Positions 42,959 through 52,114 of a DNA stretch of 64,000 bases are shown here, piece after piece; positions within the stretch are counted from its first letter, which is position 1; the number at the start of each line of letters is the position of its first letter. Below the pieces are notes generated by a model. That model was given only the letters and a program-made list of their open reading frames with translations, had not been told where the DNA came from and did no database searches. Source of the stretch: Gillisia sp. CAL575 (GTDB lineage Bacteria; Bacteroidota; Bacteroidia; Flavobacteriales; Flavobacteriaceae); assembly GCF_000403785.1 (NCBI RefSeq), contig NZ_APHJ01000031.1:1-64000 (forward strand). Direction: 5' to 3'. Both the position numbers and the translations under genes were made by a program.

Positions 42959-44647
42959 ATGAAGAAGACCCTAGCACTAACATTATTGCTTTTTACTGCT
43001 GTTGTACAAGCTCAATCTAAAATACCTTCAGATTTTTTCAAAAACCCCTTAGCGGTAGACTTAGTACTCTCTGGAACCTTCGGAGAGTTGCGATCCAACC
43101 ACTTTCATTCAGGAATGGATATTAAGACCCAACAAAGGGAAGGATTGCAGGTATTGGCTGCAGGAGATGGTTATGTAAGCAGAATTAACATCCAACATTA
43201 CGGCTACGGTAAGGCACTTTATATTCAACATCCAAACGGATATACAACTGTTTATGGACATCTTCAGAAATTCTCTCCGGCGATAGAAGCTTATATCAAA
43301 AAGCAACAATACGACAAAGAAACCTATGAAATTGAGCTATTCCCGAAAGCAGATGAATTAAAAGTTACTGCTAGTGAACTAGTTGCAATTAGTGGTAATA
43401 CTGGCGGAAGTGGTGGTCCGCATTTACATTTTGAAATCCGGGATGGGCAACAAAGGCCGATGAATCCAAATTTATTCGGAATAGAAATTAAAGACACCCA
43501 GGCTCCTACTGTAAATAGCTTGTGGGTATATCCACTTGGTGAGAATGCGCATGTTAACGGTTCCGCAGAAAGACAGCGAGTAAAACTTACACAACTAAAA
43601 GACGGATCTTTTAAGGCTGAACAACTGGATGCTTGTGGAGAAATCGCTTTTGGAGTGAATACTACAGATAAGTTAGATGGCGCTCCTAATAATAATGGCA
43701 TATATCAGATAGATGCAAATCTCAACGGAGATGCTATTTTTCAACTAAATTTTGATCGGTTTTCATTTACTGAAACCAGGCATTTAAATCAGCTTATAGA
43801 TTATGAATATTTCAGTAATAATAAAAGCAGGATCACTAGACTATATGTACAACCAAGTAATCCATTAAGCGTTTATAAAGAGGTGGTAAATAATGGAACC
43901 ATCAATATTCAAGATAGTCTAACCTATTTGTATAATATCACCATCCTTGATTATGCTGGTAATGAAAGGGTAATTCGAGTGCCAATAAAAGGCCAACAAC
44001 CTACTAACGCAATTACAAAGAATAACAAAGAGACCGATTATTTTGTAAAGGCGAATGAAGCATTTAATATTGAAGAAAACGGGATTGATGTTTATATTCC
44101 AAAAGGAAGCTTATATGAAGATGCCTTTTTAGATATTTCTTTCACTGGAGATACTATTTATTTACACGAAGATAATATCCCAATTCACAGTAATATCACC
44201 ATTGGTTTTGATGTAAGCAAGTATTCTGAAGAAAGTAAAGAAAAGATGTTTATTGCCAGATTAGGATATCGCGGAAGACCTAGCTATTCTTCTACATATA
44301 AAAAAGAAAATAGATTCACTACAGGAGTTCGCACTTTTGGAAATTATACTTTGGTTGCAGATGTTAAAGCGCCTTCTATCACTCCAGTTAATTTTAAGGA
44401 TGGACAATGGATCTCCAGTAACGATAATATAAAAGTTAAAATTTCCGATGACCTTTCAGGAATAAAAAGTTATCGCGCAACGGTTAATGGAAAGTTTATT
44501 CTGATGGAATATGAGTATAAAGAGAACACCTTAACTCATCATTTTAGTGACGGAATACTTACTGAAACCGAAAATAAATTAAAGGTGATCGTTGTAGATA
44601 ATGTTGGCAACAGTAGTACCTACGAAGCTACTTTCTTTAGAAAATAG
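42959..44647 (+). CDS. M23-family metallopeptidase (periplasmic)
   Basis: 562 residues from the ATG that opens signal peptide MKKTLALTLLLFTAVVQA; an ATG six codons upstream is less likely. The LytM/M23 zinc domain is N-terminal (about 45-185): NHFHSGMDIKTQ, GYGKALYIQHPNGYTTVYGHL and GPHLHFEIRDGQ give the His/Asp/His ligands. The remaining 370 residues are beta-sandwich-like, with DDLSGIKSYRATVNGK and DNVGNSSTYEATF, perhaps binding wall or substrate. It likely cuts peptidoglycan crosslinks during growth or division. Confidence 0.93.
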   Translation: MKKTLALTLLLFTAVVQAQSKIPSDFFKNPLAVDLVLSGTFGELRSNHFHSGMDIKTQQREGLQVLAAGDGYVSRINIQHYGYGKALYIQHPNGYTTVYGHLQKFSPAIEAYIKKQQYDKETYEIELFPKADELKVTASELVAISGNTGGSGGPHLHFEIRDGQQRPMNPNLFGIEIKDTQAPTVNSLWVYPLGENAHVNGSAERQRVKLTQLKDGSFKAEQLDACGEIAFGVNTTDKLDGAPNNNGIYQIDANLNGDAIFQLNFDRFSFTETRHLNQLIDYEYFSNNKSRITRLYVQPSNPLSVYKEVVNNGTINIQDSLTYLYNITILDYAGNERVIRVPIKGQQPTNAITKNNKETDYFVKANEAFNIEENGIDVYIPKGSLYEDAFLDISFTGDTIYLHEDNIPIHSNITIGFDVSKYSEESKEKMFIARLGYRGRPSYSSTYKKENRFTTGVRTFGNYTLVADVKAPSITPVNFKDGQWISSNDNIKVKISDDLSGIKSYRATVNGKFILMEYEYKENTLTHHFSDGILTETENKLKVIVVDNVGNSSTYEATFFRK

Positions 44648-44690
44648 TTTCCAAACATTTTCTGAATATTAAATTAAACTTGGAGAAAAT

Positions 44691-44709
44691 AAACCCTCGA
44701 TGAGGGTTT
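44691..44709 (-). terminator. Short hairpin at the cysteine desulfurase stop
   Basis: AAACCCTC/GAGGGTTT (44691-44698, 44702-44709) with a 3-nt loop; it overlaps the stop codon of the minus-strand gene and is followed by TATTTTCTCC on that strand. Confidence 0.65.
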
Positions 44710-45856
44710 AGCTATCCATAAATTCTTTAAGAACCGAGATCACATAATCCAAGTCTTCTTTAGTGTTGAATCTTGAAAAAGAAAACCTAAGAGATGGTTT
44801 ACTCATATCCTCTTCAGAAAGAAAAGCGCTTAACACGTGAGAACCTTTGTCGCTTCCACTTTGGCAAGCAGATCCTTTTGAACAAGCAATTCCCTTAAGA
44901 TCTAATTGAAACAATAACATTAAAGCTTTTTCTGGCGGAATTGGTAAACAAATATTAACCAGAGTATAAGTGCTTCTAGTAAAATCCTTACAATTTCCGT
45001 TGAATTTGACTCCTGGAATATTTTCTTCTAATTGCTCTATAAAATAAGTTTTTAAAGAGCTTACATATGCTTTCTCTTCATCCAGATTCGCATATGCCAA
45101 TTTAAAAGCTTCTTCTAAACCAACAATATTATGCACACTTTCTGTCCCAGCACGTTGTCCACGTTCTTGCTCACCTCCAAATATCAAAGGTTTAAGTCCG
45201 CTATTTTTACGAATAAAAGCAAATCCAACTCCTTTTGGACCGTGAAATTTATGTGCACTCACGGCTGTAAAATCAATAGGGATTTCTTTAAGGTCCATAT
45301 TATAATGTCCAATAGATTGCACAGCATCACAGTGAAATAAAGCTTTATGATTTCTGCACAATGTTCCCACTTTTTGCACGTCGAGTAAATTTCCTATTTC
45401 ATTATTTACATGCATCAAACTCACCAAAGTTTTCGCTTCAGTATTACCTAGTAATTCTTCTAAATGTTCAAGATCTACATTGCCATTATCGTCAACATTT
45501 ACATAATCTACTTCAATCTCATAACACTCTTTCAACTGGTCTACAGTATATAAAACCGCATGATGCTCAATTTTAGAAGTGATGATTCTTTTTACACCAA
45601 GATCTCGAACGGCAGAATTAAGCGCTAAATTGTCGGCTTCTGTACCTCCGGAAGTAAAGATAATTTCCGCAGCAGTTACATTTAAAATATTAGCTATAGT
45701 CTTTCTAGCATTTTCAATTAAAGATTTAGATGACCTTCCATAACTATGTGTAGATGAAGGGTTTCCGTAAAATTCTTTCATCACAACGGTCATTCTATCT
45801 ATAACTTCGTCACGCATTTGCGTGGTAGCGGCACTATCTAAATATACTTTTTTCAT
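44708..45856 (-). CDS. Cysteine desulfurase (NifS/IscS family)
   Basis: 382 residues from the ATG at 45856 (the longer frame would need TTG). Pyridoxal-phosphate enzyme that removes sulfur from cysteine for Fe-S clusters and thiolation. VYLDSAATTQMRDEV start, ASSTHSYGRSSK loop as GNPSSTHSYGRSSK, FTSGGTEADNLAL, PLP-lysine in SAHKFHGPKGVGF, and active Cys in KGSACQSGSDKGSHVL. The Cys loop is of the NifS/IscS group I type. No iscU or iscR nearby, so the specific role cannot be fixed. Confidence 0.93.
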   Translation of the reverse strand: MKKVYLDSAATTQMRDEVIDRMTVVMKEFYGNPSSTHSYGRSSKSLIENARKTIANILNVTAAEIIFTSGGTEADNLALNSAVRDLGVKRIITSKIEHHAVLYTVDQLKECYEIEVDYVNVDDNGNVDLEHLEELLGNTEAKTLVSLMHVNNEIGNLLDVQKVGTLCRNHKALFHCDAVQSIGHYNMDLKEIPIDFTAVSAHKFHGPKGVGFAFIRKNSGLKPLIFGGEQERGQRAGTESVHNIVGLEEAFKLAYANLDEEKAYVSSLKTYFIEQLEENIPGVKFNGNCKDFTRSTYTLVNICLPIPPEKALMLLFQLDLKGIACSKGSACQSGSDKGSHVLSAFLSEEDMSKPSLRFSFSRFNTKEDLDYVISVLKEFMDS

Positions 45857-45943
45857 CGGAGGCAAAAATAAAAGAAATAAAATTATTTAAAGGATGCTCT
45901 GCTATAAAATCCTAATACTTTATTTTTGTTGAAAACGGCAGCT

Positions 45944-46879
45944 ATGCGTAATTACTTTTATATACTTTTTTTATTCCTTGGTTTCACCTCTTGTGATGAT
46001 GGCGATATCATAATTAATAATTTCGATTTTGAAGATGATACTTTATCGAGTTGTGTTAAGGAAGGGACGGCAAAGGTTTTATACATAATTAATAATGATG
46101 ACGTTTTTGAAACTATTTCACTTCAAGCTACTAATACATCCTTTTCTGCTCTTTCAAATGTTTTAACTACAGATACTATTCGTGATATTTCATTTAATCT
46201 TACCTCCACTAATAAGCTTACCTATAGAACTTATGATGGAACGATACCAACCACCTATTTTTGTTCTGATATTCCACCAAGTAACCCAAAAGTGAATGAG
46301 GAATTTATAAGTGTTGGTGGGACAGTTAAAATTTCTACCACAAGAATTTATCTTGACTCCACAGATAGTGATGGTGACGGAATTAAAGATGTAGATGAAT
46401 TTGATGGAGATACCGATGAAGATGGGATTCCTGATAAATTTGATATAGATGATGATGGAGATAATGTACTTACATCTACAGAACTGTATGCTACAGGCGA
46501 CAATACCGTATTTCAAGATACCGATCAAGACGATACACCAAATTATTTAGACGACGATGATGACAATGATGAAGTGAAAACAATATTTGAAGTTTCAGAA
46601 GACAATTTATTACCTACAGCCGCAGGAAATTTCAATGATGCTGGTCTTGCAAATTACTTGAATTTTGATATTTCAGATAAATATCTCGGAGATATAGAAA
46701 TACTAGTTAATGAATTTAAAGTTAAGTACACCTCTATAATCACTATAGAAAATTTACAATTACAAAATCAAGATGGAACAGGAGAGGTGATTTCGTTTGA
46801 AACTTATAGATTAGGAGAATATAATTCAACTTCTACGCCTTTAATTATAGCTCCCACAACTACTGAAACCGATAATTAA
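45944..46879 (+). CDS. Acidic calcium-binding-repeat lipoprotein
   Basis: 311 residues from the ATG at 45944; the frame opens at a TTG (45926) but the signal peptide starts here. Lipobox FTSC (Cys about 17), then a beta-rich domain, then an Asp-rich segment (about 140-210) with DSDGDGIKDVDEFDGDTDEDG and further DxDxDG motifs resembling thrombospondin type 3 calcium-binding repeats, then a C-terminal beta region. Probably a surface or outer-membrane lipoprotein stabilised by calcium. Its stop overlaps that of the convergent Smr gene. Function unknown. Confidence 0.83.
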   Translation: MRNYFYILFLFLGFTSCDDGDIIINNFDFEDDTLSSCVKEGTAKVLYIINNDDVFETISLQATNTSFSALSNVLTTDTIRDISFNLTSTNKLTYRTYDGTIPTTYFCSDIPPSNPKVNEEFISVGGTVKISTTRIYLDSTDSDGDGIKDVDEFDGDTDEDGIPDKFDIDDDGDNVLTSTELYATGDNTVFQDTDQDDTPNYLDDDDDNDEVKTIFEVSEDNLLPTAAGNFNDAGLANYLNFDISDKYLGDIEILVNEFKVKYTSIITIENLQLQNQDGTGEVISFETYRLGEYNSTSTPLIIAPTTTETDN

Positions 46880-47427
46880 GAGTTCTGAAAAATATATACT
46901 TCTGTAGCGCCTAAGCCATATTTCTGGAAATTTGCGTCGTAAAACTTAAGATTATCATATCTGGCTAATAAATAATCTAGCTCAGCCTTTAATACACCCT
47001 CTCCCACTCCATGTATAAATACAATCTTCGGGATGCGTTTGCTAATAGCAAAGTTAATTTGACGCTTAGCAGTGTCTAATTGAATATTTAAAATATCGAA
47101 ATTACTCATTCCCCTATAGGAGTTTACTAATTTCTCTATATGCAAGTCCACTTCCATTGGTGGAGCATTTCGTTCTTTAGGTTTAATTTTTACAGATTTA
47201 GCCCGATTTGTAGGTTGCTTTTCCTTAATTATATCTGAAAAAGAGACGTTTTCTGTAGCGATCATTCTACTCTGTTCCTCTTCGATCTTAACTAGTTCTG
47301 AAGCTTCAAATTCCATTAAGAATCCTTCAGAAGTTTCAACATAAATAGTTTTCCCATCTATATTGATAACTCTTCCTTTTAAAGCGTCGTCCAACACTTC
47401 TACTTTGTCATTAACTTCAAATTTCAT
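46876..47427 (-). CDS. Smr-domain protein with N-terminal SH3-like domain
   Basis: 183 residues. The N-terminal 60 residues (KVEVLDDALKGRVINIDG, IYVETSEGFLMEFEASELV) form a small KOW/Tudor-like barrel; the C-terminal 85 residues are an Smr domain (MEVDLHIEKLV with the DLH motif, then FIHGVGEGVLKAELDYLL and GLGATEVYI). Smr domains, as at the end of MutS2, are nucleases acting on DNA or RNA. The preceding 70-residue membrane gene overlaps its ATG by 4 bp. Precise role uncertain; a ribosome-rescue or recombination role is possible by family. Confidence 0.92.
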   Translation of the reverse strand: MKFEVNDKVEVLDDALKGRVINIDGKTIYVETSEGFLMEFEASELVKIEEEQSRMIATENVSFSDIIKEKQPTNRAKSVKIKPKERNAPPMEVDLHIEKLVNSYRGMSNFDILNIQLDTAKRQINFAISKRIPKIVFIHGVGEGVLKAELDYLLARYDNLKFYDANFQKYGLGATEVYIFQNS

Positions 47428-47636
47428 AATTCAGGTTTTTCTTCATTATTATCGTCCTCATCATCCTTGGTTTCAACCCAAAAATTAGTTGCCCGGTACA
47501 ATCCAAACATGATAATTACCAATCCTAAAACTTGTAAATATCGATTTCTTTCTTCCATAGAAATCGTATAAATCATTATTGCTCCCCCAATTAGTATTAA
47601 TATTGTATTGATGAGCTGTCCGTATTTTTTGTTCAT
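47424..47636 (-). CDS. Small two-helix membrane protein
   Basis: 70 residues: two membrane helices (about 8-26 and 34-50) and an acidic tail DDEDDNNEEKPEL. Its stop and the Smr-gene ATG overlap by 4 bp, so both are made from one message. No family recognised. It might tether or partner the Smr protein, but this rests on position only. Confidence 0.8.
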   Translation of the reverse strand: MNKKYGQLINTILILIGGAIMIYTISMEERNRYLQVLGLVIIMFGLYRATNFWVETKDDEDDNNEEKPEL

Positions 47637-47744
47637 AATGCACTGATAATTAACACTTAAAGACTAAAATGCCTATATTCACTTAAAATAAGAACTTCAG
47701 GGTAAGCACATATGTTGTGATTTCCAAAATTCTTTTCAATTTAC

Positions 47745-47786
47745 CGAGGCCAGCCTCGAGTAATTAAGCCCTCCATGAGGGGTTAA
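47745..47786. repeat. Tandem small hairpins
   Basis: CGAGGC-CA-GCCTCG (47745-47758) followed by TTAA-G-CCCTC-CAT-GAGGG-G-TTAA (47764-47786), upstream of a T9SS cargo gene. Could be a transcription stop, an mRNA structure or a degenerate mobile palindrome. Confidence 0.5.
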
Positions 47787-47814
47787 AATACTTTTTAATT
47801 AGAATCTTAAGGTG

Positions 47815-49569
47815 ATGAGGCAAATATACATTTTAGTACTAATTATAATACCATTCGTCGCACATTGTCAATTAAACATTAAACCAAATCAAGATATAGA
47901 AACTTATTTATATTCTGAGGGTGCTTTGGTGTATGTAGAACAAGGAATTAATTTAACGTCTAATCCTGGAGATAATCCAACAGCCAGTATTTATTTAAGG
48001 AAAGAAGCTCAATTAATTCAAGGTAATACTAATTCTAAGAACAGCGGAGAAGGTATGATCTCTTTATTTCAAGAAGGAAATGCAAGTGAATTTACTTATA
48101 ACTATTGGAGTATGCCTGTTAGCACCCCTTCCACAAATAATACTTTTGGGAATTTATTTTTTGATCCTAGTTCTAGAACCGAAAGTTTTCCCGCAATAAT
48201 CACTTCCAATTATAATGGAAGCTCCCAACCATTAAGCATCTCTAATAAATGGATCTATAAATTTTCCGGATACGAATATTCCGACTGGGAATTTATTGGT
48301 GAAAATTTTAATATTCTGCCTGGCGAAGGATTTTCTATGAAAGGTGTAAGTGGAACAAATACCAATATAAACATATATAACATTCCCAATAATTCCGGAA
48401 ACAATCAGCGGTATGATTTCCGAGGGAAACCAAATTCAGGAATTTATGAATTAAACATTCTGGAAGGGAGTAATAAACTTATTGGAAATCCCTACCCTTC
48501 TGCTTTAGACTTGAATGCTTTTCTACAAGAAAATACAAATACCACAGGAATTGCTTATTTCTGGGATTCAAAAAATATAGCCTCTCATTTTTTAAAAGAG
48601 TACGAAGGTGGTTATGGCGCTTATTCTCCCGGTGCAGGAATCTATGGTTATGTGCCCGCTATCTTCAACAAATTTGATGGCTCAGGAAATACAATTTCAG
48701 AAGGCGGAACTATTGGATCATATTACGCTAGAAGATTTTCTCCAATAGGTCAGGGTTTTATGGTTATTGGTAGTGAAGATGGTAAAATTACGTTCTATAA
48801 TAAATATCGAAGCTTTATAAAAGAAGATCAGATTTTTTCTGAATTCAAATCTAGGATAGGGAATACAAAAATGGCAGATATTGAAGAGTTTCCAATGTTA
48901 AGATTAAATATTGAATTACAGAACAATAACATTAGGCAAATCCTTTTAGTACTGCGAGATAATTCTACAAAAGCAGTAGATCATGCAATGGATGCTATAA
49001 ATTCTGAATATTTAAGTGCTGATGCAGGCTGGCTAATTGAAAATGAGAATTATCTTATTAACATTAGGCCTCTAGATGAATTCGAAGAAATTCCCCTATA
49101 TGTTTTACTGGCTGAATCCTCAGAGATCGTTTTTAGTATTGCTGAAATAAAGGGATTTTCATCTAAATTATACTTATTAGATTCTTATAATAACAGATAT
49201 TATAATTTAAGTAATGACCCTGTAAAGTTCAATTTGGAGTCTGGTGAATACTCCGAAAGATTTAAAATTACCTATACCAACAATGAGCAAATTTATATTA
49301 ATTGGGATATAGTTAAAGATATAAGCAATTTCAACATTTTCCAGAACAATCCAGAATCGAGATTAGAAATAAGAATTCCTGAAAAACCCATCCCAAGAGA
49401 CATTATTCTTTTTGACAGTTTAGGAAAAAAAATAATTGAAAAGAAAGAAATTACTAACGAGAGCTACCACGAATTTTCCACCAGAAAATTAAGCAAAGGA
49501 TTATATATTCTTAAAATAATAAATAAAGATGATACTGTTATTTCCAAAAAAGTCATAATTTCAAATTAA
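47815..49569 (+). CDS. T9SS type A cargo surface protein
   Basis: 584 residues. Start ATG at 47815 (a GTG one codon earlier is in frame). Signal peptide MRQIYILVLIIIPFVAHC. The central region has repeated Gly/Asn-rich beta segments such as GNPYPSALDLNAFL and PIGQGFMVIGSEDG, which recur in other Bacteroidota secreted proteins. The last 80 residues form a Por-secretion sorting domain: FNIFQNNPESRLEIRI, DIILFDSLGKKIIEKK, LSKGLYILKI and a final KKVIISN. It should be secreted through the type IX system and fixed to the surface. Function unknown. Confidence 0.9.
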   Translation: MRQIYILVLIIIPFVAHCQLNIKPNQDIETYLYSEGALVYVEQGINLTSNPGDNPTASIYLRKEAQLIQGNTNSKNSGEGMISLFQEGNASEFTYNYWSMPVSTPSTNNTFGNLFFDPSSRTESFPAIITSNYNGSSQPLSISNKWIYKFSGYEYSDWEFIGENFNILPGEGFSMKGVSGTNTNINIYNIPNNSGNNQRYDFRGKPNSGIYELNILEGSNKLIGNPYPSALDLNAFLQENTNTTGIAYFWDSKNIASHFLKEYEGGYGAYSPGAGIYGYVPAIFNKFDGSGNTISEGGTIGSYYARRFSPIGQGFMVIGSEDGKITFYNKYRSFIKEDQIFSEFKSRIGNTKMADIEEFPMLRLNIELQNNNIRQILLVLRDNSTKAVDHAMDAINSEYLSADAGWLIENENYLINIRPLDEFEEIPLYVLLAESSEIVFSIAEIKGFSSKLYLLDSYNNRYYNLSNDPVKFNLESGEYSERFKITYTNNEQIYINWDIVKDISNFNIFQNNPESRLEIRIPEKPIPRDIILFDSLGKKIIEKKEITNESYHEFSTRKLSKGLYILKIINKDDTVISKKVIISN

Positions 49570-49626
49570 ATTAAAAGCTTCGGCACAAGCTCGGAGAAAC
49601 AAAAATTTCTTTAAGGGTAATAAATT

Positions 49627-49911
49627 ATGGAAGACCTTTTACTTCCCTGCTTAAATAAACAACTATTTGGAATTGAATGTTATGGCTGTGGTGGTCAACG
49701 ATCTGTATTATTACTATTAAAAGGAGATTTTAATGGTGCATTTTTAATGTTTCCAGCAATCTATCCAATATTAATTTTACTTGGTTTTGTGATCATCAAC
49801 CTATTTTTTAAATTCCAGAAGGATTATTTCATCAAAATAACACTTATACTAGTAACAGCAGTTGTGCTAGCGGCTAGTTATTTAATTAAAATGTATCATT
49901 TTTTCAACTAA
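49627..49911 (+). CDS. DUF2752 membrane protein
   Basis: 94 residues. LLLPCLNKQLFGIECYGCGGQRS has the three Cys and the GxxCxGCGxxR motif of DUF2752, followed by three likely membrane helices. The fixed Cys set suggests a metal or disulfide site at the membrane face. It precedes the CCC-motif gene by 25 bp; the pair recurs in Flavobacteriaceae as I recall. Function unknown. Confidence 0.87.
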   Translation: MEDLLLPCLNKQLFGIECYGCGGQRSVLLLLKGDFNGAFLMFPAIYPILILLGFVIINLFFKFQKDYFIKITLILVTAVVLAASYLIKMYHFFN

Positions 49912-49936
49912 AACCAACTTATAACGAATTCAACTT

Positions 49937-50269
49937 ATGGAATTAAACAAACAAGAATTACCAAATGCTACTTTAATCTTAATTTTAGGAATACTATCTA
50001 TTTTGGGTTGTTGCTGTTACGGAATTGTAGGCGTGATATTTGGGATTATCACTTTGATCCTTGCAAAAAAAGCCATGAATATTTATAATGCAAATCCAGA
50101 AATGTATCTGGGGTATAAAAATGTGAAGATTGGTAGAATCCTGGCAATCATTGGACTGGTTTTGAGTGTGTTATTTTTACTGACTTTTATTGGAGCACTT
50201 ATATTTTATGGCGGAATGGAAGGCTTGGAAGAATTCCAACGCGAGATGATGGAGCAACAAGGAATGTAG
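49937..50269 (+). CDS. CCC-motif membrane protein (DUF4190-like)
   Basis: 110 residues. After a short polar start, membrane helices at about 11-45 and 70-95 enclose a loop with KKAMNIYNANPEMYLGYKNV. Three consecutive Cys (25-27) inside the first helix give the family its common name. The tail is charged and Met-rich (EFQREMMEQQGM). It is the last gene before a strong terminator and follows the DUF2752 gene closely; the two likely act together at the membrane. Confidence 0.87.
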   Translation: MELNKQELPNATLILILGILSILGCCCYGIVGVIFGIITLILAKKAMNIYNANPEMYLGYKNVKIGRILAIIGLVLSVLFLLTFIGALIFYGGMEGLEEFQREMMEQQGM

Positions 50270-50284
50270 TTAAACACCTATAAA

Positions 50285-50326
50285 TACAAAGCCCAGAAAT
50301 ATTATATTTCTGGGCTTTGTATTTTA
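50285..50326. terminator. Bidirectional terminator between the CCC-motif gene and hisS
   Basis: 16-bp perfect stem ACAAAGCCCAGAAATA/TATTTCTGGGCTTTGT (50286-50301, 50305-50320) with a 3-nt loop, then TATTTTAA on the plus strand. Confidence 0.9.
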
Positions 50327-50408
50327 ACCTAGCTTACAAGAACACTTGACCTGTGGCTTCTTTATTCTGATAGCTATTGGAATTGTTTCAGAGTCATAGT
50401 GAAATAAT

Positions 50409-51779
50409 TTATGTCAGCTTATCTATCATAGCTTCTAAAGATATTTTTTCCTGATCCCCAGAAATCATGTCTTTAAGACCATAGACTTTATTATTCATCT
50501 CTTTATCTCCTGCAAGGACAACAAATGGAATTTCCCGTCTATTGGCATAATTCATTTGCTTCTTCATTTTGGCTGCATCTGGATAAAGCTCTGCAGCAAT
50601 TCCGGAATCTCTCAATTTCTGAACAGCCTTCAATCCATAAAGGGCTTCCTTTTCACCAAAGTTTATAAATAACACTTTAGTATTAGCTGTAACCGTATCT
50701 GGAAAAAGATTAAGTTCTTCTAATACAAGATAAATTCTATCCAATCCGAATGAGATCCCTACTCCGCTCATATCTTTTAATCCGAAGATACCAGTAAGAT
50801 CATCATATCTTCCACCGCCACCAATAGAACCCATATTAACATTAGATGGTGGTGCCACCTCAAAAATAGCTCCTGTATAGTAATTTAATCCACGAGCTAA
50901 AGTAACATCAAGATCTAAAACAGCCGATTTCAATGGCATTTCAGAAATTACATTTTGTATAAATTCCAATTCTTCAACACCTTTCAGACCAATTTCAGAC
51001 TTAGAAAGAAGTTGCTTTAAAACCTCCACTTTCTCTCCAAAATTTCCTTTAAGTCCAAAAATTGGTTGAATATTCTCTAAGGCTTCAAGGGAGATTCCCT
51101 TCTCAAGCATTTCCTTTTTCACACCATCTTCTCCAATCTTATCCAATTTGTCTAATGCAACAGTAAAATCTATCAATCTATCTTGCTCACCAATTACTTC
51201 AGCAAAGCCAGATAAAACTTTTCTATTGTTAAGTTTTATGCTAACACCTTCCATCTGAAGATTTGTAAACACTTCATCATATAACTGAATGAATTCTACT
51301 TCTTGCCACAAGCTGTTACTACCAACCACATCTGCATCGCATTGGAAGAACTCTCTAAATCTACCCTTTTGCGGTCTATCTGCTCTCCACACTGGTTGGA
51401 TCTGGTAGCGCTTAAACGGAAACTCTACTTCGCTTTGGTGTTGTACCACATATCTTGCAAAAGGAACCGTAAGATCGTATCTCAAAGCTTTTTCACTTAT
51501 AGAAGGCGTAAGCTTTAAACTATCTGATTTGTTATAGGCTTGTTGATCTGCCTTTTTAAGGAAATCTCCTGAATTTAAGATCTTAAAGATCAACCTATCC
51601 CCTTCTTCCCCATATTTACCCATCAAAGTATCTGAATTTTCAAAACTTGGAGTTTCAATTGGTTGAAATCCGAATTTTTCGAATTGCGCTTTAATCGTAT
51701 TAATAATATAAGTACGCTTAGAAACTTCTAAAGGAGAAAAATCTCGGGTACCTTTAGGGATCGATGGTTTTTGTGCCAT
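50409..51779 (-). CDS. hisS: Histidine-tRNA ligase
   Basis: 456 residues. Class II aminoacyl-tRNA synthetase: motif 1 region [12 protein letters not shown], motif 2 [13 protein letters not shown] with [19 protein letters not shown], histidine-specific [14 protein letters not shown] and motif 3 [15 protein letters not shown], then an anticodon-binding domain (about 360-456). Complete and without oddities. Monocistronic. Confidence 0.98.
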   Translation of the reverse strand: MAQKPSIPKGTRDFSPLEVSKRTYIINTIKAQFEKFGFQPIETPSFENSDTLMGKYGEEGDRLIFKILNSGDFLKKADQQAYNKSDSLKLTPSISEKALRYDLTVPFARYVVQHQSEVEFPFKRYQIQPVWRADRPQKGRFREFFQCDADVVGSNSLWQEVEFIQLYDEVFTNLQMEGVSIKLNNRKVLSGFAEVIGEQDRLIDFTVALDKLDKIGEDGVKKEMLEKGISLEALENIQPIFGLKGNFGEKVEVLKQLLSKSEIGLKGVEELEFIQNVISEMPLKSAVLDLDVTLARGLNYYTGAIFEVAPPSNVNMGSIGGGGRYDDLTGIFGLKDMSGVGISFGLDRIYLVLEELNLFPDTVTANTKVLFINFGEKEALYGLKAVQKLRDSGIAAELYPDAAKMKKQMNYANRREIPFVVLAGDKEMNNKVYGLKDMISGDQEKISLEAMIDKLT

Positions 51780-51885
51780 AATTTTATTTTGTGATATTAT
51801 AGTGAACTATATTTAAAATATTGTTGAATTATCAATGTCAAAAAAGATAATATAAATCTTTTTTCTTATTAGTATTATTTTTAAA

Positions 51886-51943
51886 GGTCACATCGAGCTA
51901 AGTCGAGATGTTTTAATAAGCCTTCGACTACTCTCAAGGAGAC
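51886..51943. repeat. Second type of dispersed inverted repeat
   Basis: 58 bp with imperfect inverted ends, GGTCACATCGAGCTAAGTCG on the left and, read on the other strand, GTCTCCTTGAGAGTAGTCGA on the right. Only one copy is seen in the window; similar TCGAGxxxAGTCGA palindromes are frequent in flavobacterial genomes from memory. Confidence 0.6.
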
Positions 51944-52114
51944 AAAAACTTAAAACCTTAAGCCAATTAAGTAAAAAGGATGATTTCAACAGTCAATTCA
52001 ATTTTATTAATGCTGCAAATATCTTAATTTTTGAATGAACCAAAACTAATTTCAAAATTTAAGTAACATATAGGTATTTTATTAGTCTAATCTTTTTGTT
52101 AGACCAGATATATT
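51944..52114. other. AT-rich spacer before the permease gene
   Basis: Between the repeat and the FtsX-type permease start. AT-rich, without ORF, RNA fold or full promoter consensus. The part from 51780 to 51885, before hisS, is likewise featureless. Confidence 0.5.
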
